The notes below the pieces were generated by a model, which had not been told where the DNA came from, made no database searches, and worked only from the letters and a program-made list of their open reading frames with translations. From assembly GCA_007844125.1 (NCBI GenBank), contig CM017564.1, positions 22,507,563-22,571,562 on the forward strand: DNA of 64,000 bases. Direction: 5' to 3'. Made by a program: the position numbers and the translations under genes. This DNA comes from Sinonovacula constricta. Its lineage: Eukaryota > Mollusca > Bivalvia > Cardiida > Solecurtidae. Of the stretch, positions 47,675-58,439 are shown piece after piece. Positions within the stretch are counted from its first letter, which is position 1. The number at the start of each line of letters is the position of its first letter.

Positions 47675-47882
47675 TGGTCATTATAGCAACGCCCATCTAT
47701 TTTGAGTGGAGAAAGACCCCAGAGAAATGTCTGAGTTGAACCACCGGCGCGATGTAGTTCAGCTAGAAGATCTCAAATAAAGTCCTTTGCCAGACCTAGA
47801 CTCGAACACACACGATGGGAGGCTAAACAGTCAGTGGAATCACAAATCGGCGATTACCACTACGCCACGAACTTCCTCTAAT
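47675..47882 (-). mobile_element. tRNA-derived SINE, second family, copy 1
   Basis: The minus strand has A box GTGGCGTAGTGGTAATCGCC and B box GTTCGAGTCTAGG, then a body with GAACTACATCGCGCCGGTGG and an end ...GTTGCTATAATGACCAT. Same family as 49110-49312. Confidence 0.7.
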
Positions 47883-48689
47883 TTTAAAATGACCAATGTC
47901 AACAGAATTGTTAAAAGATATTACGCCGCTTGGTGACGTCAAGTAATTATAGCACGGATTAATTACACTTAAATTCAAATTAGTAGTAACTCATTTGTGT
48001 TGCATGCCAATGCTGCTGGTTTCTATCGACGTGTTATTTATTAAATATTGTAAATCATTTACGAAAGTATAACTGAAAGAAAACAATATATAAAATTTCA
48101 ATTAACAATTATTGTAAACGTGTGGCGAGTGTTATTATAACAATCTGATACTGTTTAAAAGACATTTTACCTGCGACTTTTGTATAACAACAGTTTTAGT
48201 CTACTATATAGGTTCGGTGTACGTTATGCTCTAGCACATCGTAAACGCGTGACGCACGTACGATGCACGAACATTTTATGCAGGTATTACATTTGCAGAT
48301 CAACATGAGAATGGCTGATCATTTAATATTCCGTTTATACAATTTGTATTACTGAAGAAAATTCAAACATGTAGTAACAAGGTCTTATACATCAAATTCA
48401 ACCTCAGCCTACAGTTTATAGATATAACAAGTCCGTAATAAAACAACACGTACACATCATGTCGGAAATACATACAGCCTGTTATCTCCATGTTGGTAAC
48501 TTGAAGGTTTTAAATGTCGGTAATTCATACAGTTAAATAATTATAGTTCGATTACTTCTACAGCCTAGTAATCTAGGTCGGCACAATAAATTAAACGGCA
48601 TAATAATTCCATGTCTATAATCCTTGCTAAAACCTCTACCGCTAAGTTGTATGGTCTAATAAGTCCATCGCAACAAAGTTTATGGCCGA
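47883..48689. other. Shared duplicated DNA without a gene
   Basis: Includes GTGGCGAGTGTTATTAT and GACGCAcGTACGATGCA blocks shared with copy A at 27.99 and 28.13 kb. Confidence 0.5.
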
Positions 48690-49080
48690 AAAACCGCTTG
48701 GCAGCAATGCATATGGCCAAATACCGCAGCAATATATATGGCATAATAACGTCATAGCAGCAAGGTATAGGGCATGATAACGTCATGGCAGCAATGTATA
48801 GGGCATGATAACGTCATGGCAGCAATGTATAGGGCATAATAACGTCATGGCAGCAACGTATATGGCATGATAACCTCATGGCAGCAATATATAGGGCATA
48901 ATAACGTCATGGCAGCAATGTCTAATGCATAATAACGTCAAGGCAGCAATGAAAGTGGCATAATAACGTCGTGGCAGCAATGAATATGGAATGATAATGC
49001 CATAGCTGCAATGTATAGGGCATAAAAACGTCATGGCAGCAAAGTGTATGGCATAATAACGTCTAGGCAGCAAAGATCAG
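48690..49080 (+). repeat. 31-bp minisatellite, about 12 units (copy B)
   Basis: Unit GCAGCAATGTATAGGGCATG plus ATAACGTCATG. Same period and related sequence to 28440-29560, but a different majority variant (GGGCATGATAACGTC against GGGAATAATAACACC), so each array was homogenised on its own. Confidence 0.9.
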
Positions 49081-49109
49081 AAAGTTGTTTTTTTTAATAC
49101 ATTGAAGCG

Positions 49110-49312
49110 AATATTTATGATCATTATAGCAACGTCCTGCATTTTGTTGGAGGAAGCCCCCAGTTACATGTCTGGGTAGAACCACTGGCGCACCGCAAGT
49201 CAGCTGGAAGACCTCTCACATTCGCCCCGAACGGGACTCGAACCCACGCGGTGATAGGCTAAGCATTCAGGAGTTACAAATCGGCGAGTCTACCAATACG
49301 CTCCACTTATCA
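49110..49312 (-). mobile_element. tRNA-derived SINE, second family, copy 2
   Basis: Minus strand: A box GCGTATTGGTAGACTCGCC and B box GGTTCGAGTCCCG (intact), body with GGTCTTCCAGCTGACTTGCG, end GGACGTTGCTATAATGATCAT. Better preserved than 47675-47882. Confidence 0.75.
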
Positions 49313-51487
49313 GAAAGAAAACATCGATGCTACTATGAATGCATTTACGAGACTTAACTGTGCGAACCAAATTCTTGCAAAACGTGGAAACATTACAGGA
49401 GGGGATTTGTCTGCCTTTGCTAAAATGAACAGGAAGAATTTTGTTATCGAAGGATTATGTCTCTACTCCGTTTTTAGCAATAACACATGGATTTATATAT
49501 CAAGTTACAAAAAAGAGAAAAGGGAACATAATCGCTAAGTCGGGAGTAATTATATAATTTAGTGATCTGCAGCTGTAGGACGCACCATGTGTAGCAATAG
49601 TACTTAAAGATAGTATAAATTTGGACCAAAATATTTTCATTTAACATCATAAAAACATTGTTACCAGAATAGATGTCGCCACAATCGTCATTTCAGCCAT
49701 GTATTTCCTATCTGAGCCACGCTGCACAGTTTGCTATTTATAAACTAAGAAAACCACGTGACCACTTATGCTCATCCACGTCATACGCTGTGATGTCGAT
49801 GTCTCTTGTTAGCTGGAATCCCAATTGTTCTTATTTACAGATGTGAAAAGAATGAACATTTAAGTGTTGATTACGAATCTAAGTGCCCTCAAATTAAGAT
49901 ACTGTTGAAAATCATCATTGCTTTAGCTTGAAGAATCTTTTTTTTCCAGAAATCATGTACGAATACCCCAAACCGAGATAAGATGTTACATATATTAGAT
50001 ATAGGAAAACTGTTAGATACCATTTTTAACAATTTGTACAGTTTTCGTTGGCTCAAAAATGTTGCTGTATTAAACATTTAAACACACTGCAATATGCTTT
50101 GGCAATTGTAATACTGATTTGTTATTGTTTTTCGAAAGTCTAAATGAACAGTGTACTGGAAAAAAAGACGGTAGTTTGACGTTGTGTGCACTGTCCAAGT
50201 TTTAATAAACGCTTTGATCGTTTGATGTGCCAAAACTCCAAACTTGTTTTTTTGTTGCTTTGTTCTACAGTAATTACTGATAGTTTTATTTTGTCGGGTC
50301 CAACATCTAAAAAAGCCTTCGCGGCAAATCATTCATTACTGTTTTGTTTGTTATACTATTTATTGGAGAAATTGTGGTATTTGTTACAAGACGAGTTTTA
50401 GTTGTATCTTCCATAACTACTCCTTACCTAAATTATGTACAACACGGTTTCGAACACGCAACAGAAATCTTAATTTAGGCAATGTTAATGTATATCTGTA
50501 AAACATAGTATCTGACGATACTGCAATGGTTGTTGGCTGAAAGATAGCAAGGTTGTTTTTCTCCCCAATATATGCAAACAACCGTCGATGGAAAAATGGA
50601 GCTAAACATGTAATTTACCCGCATTTTGCGTTTCAACTCGAACGGATGTATTTATTTGCCTATTTCTGCATATTTTTGGAAGATTTCGAACCAATTTTCA
50701 ACAATAGAGTTATGTTGCTAAAGGTTTATGTCTTCCCATTTTCAGACTTTCAGCGTCAGTTTAATAAAACCATCAAACTGTTAACCTTTTGTCCAGATAG
50801 ACATTTTGTTCACATACACTTCAGAACGAATTTCTGACATTTTAGAACACGTTTTTCTGGACTCCCATAGAACGTATGTCATATTCGGTCTTTGACCCCG
50901 CCCTCAGCTGAAAAGTTCTCGATCCGGGCCTGCGGGCTTACTATACTGCCATGGCTCAGCAAGACTCAACGTCTAACCTAACATCACTGCAGTCTGCGAC
51001 TGTGTCCAGCCAGTTAGACCTACCACAACCAGACTTTTCTCACGCAATCACTTATCTCCGATAAGATAACAGTGGAGCTATAAAAGGTTCGACAGTCTGA
51101 CAGGTCATAAACATTCAGCAGGGGTGGTTTCTGGTCTCTATGTAACATTCAATCAATTATAAATGCATAAGATCCCGGACTGGTTCACACGTTGTCATAA
51201 TAATTTGATTGGCTGTAGTAAAAAATCACATCACACTATCATATTAAGAATACCTCTAAATATGTTCCATATAAACACCATCTACAAAGTCCTGCAGTTT
51301 TGTTCCCTGAACCTTGAAAGGACACTGCAAGAAAGCAAGGAATTGTTTGATACTATCTTTTGAAGAAGTCTTTTAAACAATAGAACAATCAATATGATCT
51401 TTTTATGTTTAATTTTATAATATCTACTGTTCATCCGTTGAATAATGCCGCCTGATTCGTTTGCTCTGAAAATGTACTAAATACTTT
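49313..51487. other. No gene recognised
   Basis: 49600-50000 is another diverged relative of the 18.1-18.5/37.1-37.5-kb block (GTATTTCCTATCTGAGCC, GTCATACGCTGTGATGTCGA). A short frame starting CCATGGCTCAGC at 50952 (about 37 codons, Ser/Thr/Gln-rich) has a good start context and lies in a GC-richer patch, but I do not recognise it. Confidence 0.4.
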
Positions 51488-52552
51488 TAGCTCACCTGAG
51501 CACAACGTGTTCAAGCGGAGCTTTTGTGATACCGTTACGTCCGTCGTCCGGCGTCAACATTTTAGATTGTGAAGACACTAGAGGCCACAGTTTTTATCCA
51601 ATCTTCATCAAACTTGGTCAGAATGTTTGTCTGCAAGAAATCTTGGAAGAGTTCGTTATTGGGTCACGTGGGGTCAAAAAGAAGGTCATTAGGTCAAATT
51701 TTATAAAAGGCTTGTGAACACACTACAGACCACATTTATTGCTCAATCGTCACCAAACTTGATCAGAATGTTAGTCTGCACGAAATCTTGGAAGAGCTTG
51801 TAACTGGGTCACGTGGGGTCAAAAGGTATGTCAACAGGTCAAATCTTAGAAAAAGCTTGTGAGCACACTGGAGACCACATTTATAGCTTAATCTTTACCT
51901 AACTTGGTCAGAATGTTTGTCTGCATAAAATCCTGTATGGGTTCGTAACTAGGTCACGTGGGGTTAAAAAGTAGGTCAGTAGGTCAAATCTTAGGAAAAT
52001 GTTGTGAACACACTAGAGGCCACACTTACCAGCCAATCGTCATCAAACTTGATCAGAATGTTTGTCTGCATGAAATATTTTATGAGTTTATTATTGGGTC
52101 ACGTGGGGTCAATAAGTAAGTCAGTAGGTCGAATCTTAAAAGCTTGTGAATACACTAGCGACAACTTTTATAGCCCAATTTTCGCCGAACTTGATGAGAA
52201 TGTTGGTCTGAATGAAAACTTGGATGAGTTAATTATTGGGTCACTTGGGGTCAAAAAGTAGGTCGCTATGTCACTATCTTAGCAAAAGCTTGTAGAGGCC
52301 CCATTTATGGCCCAATCTTTACCAAACTTGTCCAGCATGTTTGCCAGTATATAATCTTATATATGTTTTGAAGTGAGTCAGTAGGTTACTTGGAAAAATT
52401 CTAGAAAATGTTATCAACCCAGTGGCCACACTAATGGTCCAGTCTTCACCAAAGATTTCTAAACACTTAATTACTTGATGCCAGATTTGAACCTACTAAA
52501 GGTCTGTGTCATCAGGTGAGCGATTAAGGGCCATTATGGCCCTCTTGTTTTT
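51488..52552 (+). repeat. Bivalve dispersed repeat with internal 140-150-bp periodicity
   Basis: Begins AGCTCACCTGAGCACAACGT, then CGTCCGTCGTCCGGCGT, and ends CATCAGGTGAGCGA, GGGCCATTATGGCCCTCTTG. Between these, six or so units of about 140-150 bases repeat ACACTAGAGgCCACA, CCAATCnTCA, CAAACTTGGTCAGAATGTTT and GGGTCACGTGGGGTCAAAAA. I recall this family from many bivalve genomes. It is non-coding; its open frames (51526-51717, 52004-52261) follow the repeat unit. Confidence 0.8.
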
Positions 52553-52564
52553 ATTTAACACCCT

Positions 52565-52777
52565 TCAGATGGCCTCGGTCCGAAGACAGATGACTCGGAA
52601 CAGTGTCAACGTCAGTTTCGCCCTCAGAGACGCCCCATAAACCTTTAGTGCCGCCACGTCCATCATTGACAGAGGCCGGAAACCAGCTGATACCGGCCCG
52701 CCATTGTTAAAAGAGCCGACCTTTACACTCGACGAATGGCGCCAACAAATATCCGGAAGGGTTTTATCCGGAGACAT
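52565..52777 (-). CDS. Unidentified 70-codon ORF, minus strand
   Basis: I do not recognise the product. It has an ATG in fair context (TACAATGTC), a GC-richer and more CpG-rich composition than its surroundings, and an AATAAA signal (52555-52550) ten bases after the stop, at the junction with the bivalve repeat. Protein ends RVICLRTEAI; no signal peptide or known motif. It may be a first exon or chance. Confidence 0.25.
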   Translation of the reverse strand: MSPDKTLPDICWRHSSSVKVGSFNNGGPVSAGFRPLSMMDVAALKVYGASLRAKLTLTLFRVICLRTEAI

Positions 52778-52799
52778 TGTAGTAAAACTATTTAGAATC

Positions 52800-53140
52800 C
52801 CCTATTGGACTAGCCGGAAGTAAAGTATGCAATGTTTCCTCGCCGGAAGTTCGAAACATAAAGAGTACGAACGGATTACGTACAGAAACTCGGAGAATAA
52901 TACAACTACTGACCTCAGTTTGCTCAGTTTAATGAAATCATTTAGTTTTATCGACGCCAAGCGCTCCTCCATATATTATCAAAATTCTAATTTATTAACG
53001 AATACTTAATCTCTCATAGACGTAACAGAGACGCACAATTTCTTTCGTGTGACACCAAGACAGTTTAACACACGCGGAGTCACGGGATCGCGTGTTATAA
53101 ATGACGTCATGGATGTACCTTAGAGGCTAAAGAAGTCTGT
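52800..53140. promoter_or_regulatory. Promoter-like cluster: ETS and CRE sites
   Basis: Two GCCGGAAGT motifs (about 52811 and 52840, ETS-type) and a perfect CRE TGACGTCA at 53102-53109 lie in a CpG-richer patch between divergent open frames. Such clusters mark CpG promoters; no TATA box. Inference only. Confidence 0.3.
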
Positions 53141-53145
53141 TTCAG

Positions 53146-53456
53146 AACACTGTTTACCATCTCTAATAACAGTAAACACTCCAGCCAAAAAAGACAACCA
53201 AAATATCAAATCTTCTAAAGACGGCAATGAAATCCAGCGTCCAATACATAAATCGAAGCAATCTGCAGTCAAACAAACGAAAACTGAACACGCGACAACG
53301 GAAGAAAAAACAAGGGTCAGTAACGACAACCAAATCAAAGTAAAACAAACAAGGGAAAATATACTTAGAAGAAAACGGCTAAGTAAGAAGTATGTGCTGA
53401 GAAAAATAGAACCATTGGTAACACACGCACGGTTGCCACGCAAACTGATGACGTAG
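53146..53456 (+). CDS. Possible terminal exon of a basic protein
   Basis: After CTGTTTCAG a frame of 103 codons stays open to TAG at 53454. It is Lys/Arg/Thr/Gln-rich (SKDGNEIQRPIHKSKQSAVK, ILRRKRLSKKYVLRKIE) with no known domain. It has no start codon, so it must be an internal or last exon if real. The hydrophobic minus-strand frame over the same bases is its shadow. An A-rich tract could also produce such a frame by chance. Confidence 0.25.
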
Positions 53457-53664
53457 ACAGCGAAAGGGGTGACGCGTCCGACATATCCAATTTGTGATTT
53501 TACTATGAACTAAACACCGTGCACGCCATCGAATTGTTAATGTTGTAAAGTTTCAATCTGTAGAGTTGAATTTTAATACCTTTACTGGAAAGATGACAGA
53601 CATATTGTGTACTTTTTATCTTTTAAGTCGTAACAGTATACAGTGAAAGCTCTCCAAAACGACA

Positions 53665-54076
53665 TGTGGGGGAGGCAACGAAAACTGTTGCTGCCGAGGG
53701 GTGTTTCTGTGCAGAGGTCATCATTGATACCACTTTAAAATACCCTTTATAAAGCATTATTTTAATGTAACAGTACTTTATGTAGTTTTTACATAGTCAT
53801 AATGTACTTAACTTTTGTTGAAATATAATAAACTAAGGAACATACAAACCTACACAGTGTAATTATAGACAAAGTAAAAAATCCTTTTTAGTAGAATAAG
53901 GCTTAAATAGAACAGAATATATTATTGAATATGAAGCTAGATAAATGCCTTAACATTCAGTCGCCATAAAATAAAATTTTAAGCTGCGATAAAGTGTAAT
54001 GATTGACTCTTTCACTTCTTAAAAATTCACCAATCAGTTTTTTTTTGTGTGTGTGTGTGTATCTGTGTGTGTGTGT

Positions 54077-54159
<83 letters not shown>

Positions 54160-54345
54160 TAACATACATTTTCACCAGTCACATTTCCAATAACCTGATA
54201 TTTTTCTTTCTACAAGCACTAATTTGAAACAATGTGCTTTTCATACATCATTGGGTACCTGTCAAATAGACACTGATTAGCATCTATATTAAATCAGTCG
54301 ACATTGATTCCTTATCAATTTATGAAATTATGATACTTCCGAAGT
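53665..54345 (+). repeat. Dispersed 0.6-kb repeat, copy 2
   Basis: Partner of 5741-6345. A long GT array (54043-54153) has expanded where copy 1 has ATATTTGTGTGAG. It ends about 135 bases beyond the stop codon of the lectin gene. Confidence 0.65.
54043..54153 (+). repeat. (GT)n microsatellite
   Basis: About 55 GT units with a few interruptions (ATCTGT, ATGTGT, GCTTGT). Open frames of Cys/Val or His/Thr here are artefacts. Confidence 0.97.
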
Positions 54346-54480
54346 ACCCGTCCACCCCCACCCCCAACCACAAAAAGCAAACGGCAAACACAACATTGGT
54401 CACTTTCGGCTTGTTTTCGGTAGATCTGGTTGCCAGTTTGAGAATTTCTAAATGAATATCTTCAACATTTGCTGGAATGT

Positions 54481-54662
54481 TTACATCAATCTGCTTGGCC
54501 TCTGCGTGATGACTCTAGCCAGCTTCTCACACAGACAGCTGTACTGCCGTTCACAGTCGTCCATATAGACCATGTCATATCCCACGTATCCGCAGTCGTT
54601 GATATCGTCGTTGTAGTACAGCGTCGGTATGATGTCGGGATGTATAGGTACACCGTCTCGAT
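54481..54662 (-). CDS. PAN/C-type-lectin secreted protein, last exon
   Basis: After the acceptor TTTATAG (54663) it completes an Asp codon begun in the previous exon (phase 1) and codes residues 184-242. It carries the C-terminal part of the lectin fold: DRDGVPI, NDCGYVGYDMVYMDDC, QYSCLCEK, with Cys206, Cys219, Cys225 and Cys227, the last being the usual closing cysteine. The WND calcium-binding motif is absent, so calcium-dependent sugar binding is doubtful. The stop TAA is at 54483-54481. The tail after CLCEK is short and basic. Confidence 0.82.
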
Positions 54663-55433
54663 CTATAAATGAAATTTAATAAACATTTACACGTAAGTTT
54701 AAGGCGATATAATTGTATTATTGATATAATTTTAACAGTGAAGAGCATATCCAGTAAATTTATCGATGTACCCCTGCTAGTCTGAACCTCTGAGGTGATT
54801 GTTTTGCTTAAATCTTTCCACTTGGAGAATGTGCTTAGAGACACTAGTTTATGTCACGTGTTACGATCAACATTCGTAGTCCTGTCCGAACTGATAAAAT
54901 GTCTTTTCATCATAATGTTATTATTCAGATCGGCACACTGGAAATTACCCTTGTATTTCATGACTTCATGTGTACAATGTGCTTGTATTGCCTGTTTGCT
55001 AAAAAAAGAACATGCACATGCCATAAGAAGAGTTGCTGTACCCGAATAACAGGAATAATCACTTGATATAGAGTCTGGCATTTGTACAAGACAGGTACAT
55101 ATATATGACATGGTACTTTTAGACTAAACGATCAATTTACGTATTTCAATGCTATGGCAACACTGCATAACTGTCCATACACTCATCAAACAGAACAACA
55201 GTTTAATGAAAATGACATTTGTAAAGCAAATGTACCCGTGTTAACTGTCGAGTTTCGATTACTAAGCACAATTTCAATGACATATAATGTATCCAATACC
55301 TTTATCTGTGGTAAGACACCATAACTTCGGGAAACAACTAATCACGTCTGAAGTAGCATTCCATGTGTTACATAAGTGCATCTGTTGTATGCGACATTAG
55401 TTTTTCTGCTTGTAGTGAATACAATGTTCGTAC
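54663..55433 (-). other. Intron of the PAN/lectin gene
   Basis: Donor GTACGA after 55434, acceptor TTTATAG. Short frames inside lack motifs. Confidence 0.7.
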
Positions 55434-55688
55434 CTGTGTATAGGTTTTCTTCAACCAGATCGTTGACGGTAATCCAGGGATAGTATCCATCGGACACAGT
55501 TGCTGTAGTCCAACCAGTCATTGTGGCGTTATAGAGAAGAAAGTAGTCCGTCATGTTGGTCAGCTTTGCTAGAAATCCGCCCTCCGCGATACAGTACTCG
55601 TCACAACCATGCCAGCTCAACAAAACGTCGGCATACTGGAAACATTTGCCATCAAGGAACTGCCATCCATCATCACATCCGTAGTACT
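55434..55688 (-). CDS. PAN/C-type-lectin secreted protein, middle exon
   Basis: Acceptor CCCGTTGCAG, phase 1 in and phase 1 out, coding residues 98-183. Begins KYYGCDDGWQFLDGKCFQYA, the standard N-terminal strand of a C-type lectin-like domain, with Cys102, Cys113, Cys126 and Cys130. GFLAKLTNMTDYFLL follows, then WITVNDLVEENLYT, the equivalent of the W-I-G-L-x-D core. N-glycosylation sequons lie at NMT and NAT. The EPN/QPD motif is not seen. Extra cysteines (126, 130) may form an additional disulphide. Confidence 0.85.
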
Positions 55689-56426
55689 CTGCAACGGGAC
55701 AAGAATGATTGGTTTTAATTCAGCTCTAAAAATAGAAACAGCAATTGATCTAGAAAACAAAAATTATAGTCGGTGGAACAACTCGTGTTCCTACCAGGCA
55801 ACTATCTTTACTTACCTTTACGTACCTATTTCTTTTGTCCCATTGTTGTGCATTATCGAATACATAAAGTACAAACCAAAACAATAGTCTAAAATATGCA
55901 GTAATGCCATGAAGCGAGAGCGGTCAACAGATGAGACAGATATTTTCTGCTTTCTTTGGCACCTCCAATTTTCGTGTGGCCTTAAGCCATATTTAAATGC
56001 ACTTTCACCCGCTAGAGTGATGCCGCTGACCATTTACATAGAATAATACAATCGGAACGCCTCGGATATTTTACGAACCATCTCTCGGATGTATGACAGG
56101 AAAACCCCACCCAAAATAAACTTGTCGGTACCTATGACGCCATCAAAACAACAAGAGATGAATGTTTTGTTATCTCTATTGAAAATGCAGTAACTGTTGT
56201 ATATTGAACGAGATGAGAATAGTTAAATTGATAAATTACAGTTTATAGGATGAAATAATCCTATACACTACACTTATCGTCTTTTTGAAGAACTCTTTGA
56301 TGACGTATTTTTCTTCAGGTGAACAAATCATCGCACCAGAAACATCCGAGGTCTGATTGAGAAGAATAGTTAAATTAAATATAGGACTAGTATTTTCATT
56401 GTATCAGATTTCGTTATATAACTCAC
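55689..56426 (-). other. Intron of the PAN/lectin gene
   Basis: Donor GTGAGT after 56427, acceptor TTGCAG. No other feature recognised. Confidence 0.7.
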
Positions 56427-56718
56427 TAGTGACTGGGGCGGCGTATTGCACTCCGCAGTTTGCGGGAAACTGGCTACCTTTGTCCTGGATCTCGGCGTTT
56501 AGAAAACACTGCCGCGTGGCTTTCTCGTACATCAGGGAGGTGCAGTTCTTGTGCAGCATGCACGACTTGACGCACTGAATATCACTGGTTTCTTCTCGCT
56601 GTAGAATCGGATCCCCATAACTGAAATGACACGTATCTTTGGTGAACTCGTAGGTAAAGGGCTTCCGCAACGTGAACACCAATCTGATCAGAGTCAAAAA
56701 CAGGCAATGTACCAACAT
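56427..56718 (-). CDS. PAN/C-type-lectin secreted protein, first coding exon (signal peptide and PAN domain)
   Basis: The start at 56718 opens MLVHCLFLTLIRLVF, a hydrophobic segment fit for a signal peptide, preceded by an acceptor (TTTTTTTCAG, exon from 56750), so a 5'-UTR exon lies upstream. Residues about 28-90 form a PAN/apple-like domain: Cys30, Cys49, Cys53, Cys59, Cys71 and Cys88, with CVKSCMLHKNCTSLMYE then CFLN, the usual C-x3-C-x5-C helix and the strand after it. The exon ends ACTA|GTGAGT (phase 1), matching the next exon at 55688. Whole protein 242 residues: signal, PAN, C-type lectin-like. PAN domains bind proteins or sugars, so a secreted recognition or matrix role is likely; the exact ligand is unknown. 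Confidence 0.83.
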
Positions 56719-57059
56719 CGTGATGTGTAGTATAAGGATGTCTAGTTGTACTGAAAAAAACAAACACAAACAAGATAAAAACTTTCATATGTGTATAAAG
56801 CCGGGAAGAATCAGTTAACCACGAAGAATGATTTAAGAACTGATGTTTCTGTCTAGCTTTATTTGGCTGATGGTTCCACCATATCGACATAAATATCTTT
56901 CCATTCGTGACGTTAAACTATATTCGGCTACAGGCGTTTGTAATGCTTGATTTGTCAATAACAGCACAAGAAAAAAATCACTTATGCACTTATTTCCAAT
57001 GCGGTCTTTTTAATCCTCTTACAGGGTAAAGTATTCCGGTAGTTAGGCACTGTGCGGTA

Positions 57060-57170
57060 AACAGTGTGGCTTAAGGGCTAACGCCTCGTGGTCTGTGCGG
57101 GGTACAAGCCAGGGACCCTGAGATCCGAAGTCCAACGTCTTATCTACTAGATCACGGACTCTCACAATGA
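57060..57170 (-). repeat. Degraded tRNA-like repeat
   Basis: Minus strand: TCCGTGATCTAGTAGATAAG and CTGGCTTGTACCCCG resemble A and B boxes. Too altered for a tRNA gene; probably a SINE head. Confidence 0.3.
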
Positions 57171-57489
57171 GGCCGTGGAATTTGGTTGGGGGGGATGGAG
57201 TGGAGATCCCAGACAAATGTATTGATGGAAGCAGCAGGTTAGCTATTAAACTTCTCAACATGAAAGCTGTCGCCGCAACCGGCACTAAATCAAGCTCAGG
57301 GGAATTAGAAGTCGTTGATTCAAACCTATTTACTTATACCTATTTACTTATAGTCGATTGGAAAGCAAGTTATTTCAGCTTAAAATAATTCTGCTCAACT
57401 GCCCGCTTCCTTGGTAGAACCAGTATTCAGGTACTAAATATCTGGAGAAATGTACAATACATAGTCTTGTTCATGGAATAACATCACAT

Positions 57490-57548
57490 GGTCAGTTTCG
57501 GGGTTCAAACCGGAGTCTAACGTCTAAACCACTAGACGCCCACGGCCA
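57490..57548 (-). repeat. Short tRNA-like repeat
   Basis: Minus strand: GTCTAGTGGTTTAGACG and GGTTTGAACCCCG, with the anticodon arm missing. Probably a SINE relic. Confidence 0.35.
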
Positions 57549-58439
57549 TTCAAAGGGAAGCCCATATTTAGATCTGTTATCTCAAACGTTTAATCTAACA
57601 AAACATTGACTTATTGTTTCAGTTGAACTTTGTATTGTTTTCGTTCTTATATAAAGCATCTTCTAGATTTCAAAGCACATATATCTTGCCGAAAAGATAT
57701 CCTGATCTCAAGCCACCTTGCTTTTACTTATTGTCTCACCAGAAGCTGCGCTCTATAAGTCATGTTGGAAACATTTAACACAACATTTTTCGACAGCACA
57801 AAGCATATCACTTCCCTAAACTCTACCAATAATGAATGCTCTGATAAGTTATTTTCAATGAAAATCACTTTAGCAAGAGCGTTAGCTTGGTGCTAATTTC
57901 CTTAATCTTGAATAATCATTGGCTCAATTACCTAATTAACTTTTCACAACACTCGCGTCTCTCGTCCTTCATCAAGCCTATCACGACGCGCGGGTACTTT
58001 TCTCACCTGCGTGAGAGCCCGCGGTCACATCGAGACTAAACGTAACTAAATTGAAATATTGATTTCGTGACCAGAAAATAAAATGGAGTAAGGGGCAAAG
58101 AACAATGTACGAACACAGACATATCAACGAAAAATAGCATTAAATACAACGAGGTAAAAGTCTGTTTCGCGCGTTCGCATCGGCATATAAAAAGAATATC
58201 ACTTATCCGAGGGCAGGAAGCTTTGCTGTACTTGTAATAGGTTAGCCCTGGGTAAAGATTTTTCCATAGCTTAAAGTTATATATGGTTTGGAATATTATC
58301 ATCAAACTTTGTGCACATAACGTTTCAGATACATTATATGACATTTATAATAGTTGTTTGTCCATAGTCGTTAACACCATTTCAAATAGGTAAAACAAAA
58401 AATCGCTTCGGTCGAATCCCGAATGTTCTAATCAGTTAA

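Larger units (their letters stand above)
36413..49080 (+). repeat. Segmental duplication, copy B
   Basis: Direct-orientation partner of 17545-29560; see that entry. Copy-specific material here: a tandem doubling at 36413-36590, the nested transposon 38855-41020, the MITE 41165-41535 and an extra block at 45335-46925. Its NHL exon has lost its acceptor. Confidence 0.85.
56751..58439. other. Upstream region of the PAN/lectin gene
   Basis: Contains two tRNA-like repeats and, at 57950-58040, a CpG-rich patch whose minus strand has a strong donor CACGCAG|GTGAGA (exon end at 58007), a candidate 5'-UTR exon for the lectin gene. The minus-strand frame 58344-58036 is not recognised. Confidence 0.35.

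Noticed and set aside
53120..53443. Hydrophobic 107-codon minus-strand frame as a membrane protein
   Set aside because: It is the complement of an A-rich, Lys/Gln-coding stretch; the hydrophobicity comes from T-rich codons. Neither strand matches a known family.
54003..54227. Cys/Val-rich protein
   Set aside because: GT microsatellite translation.
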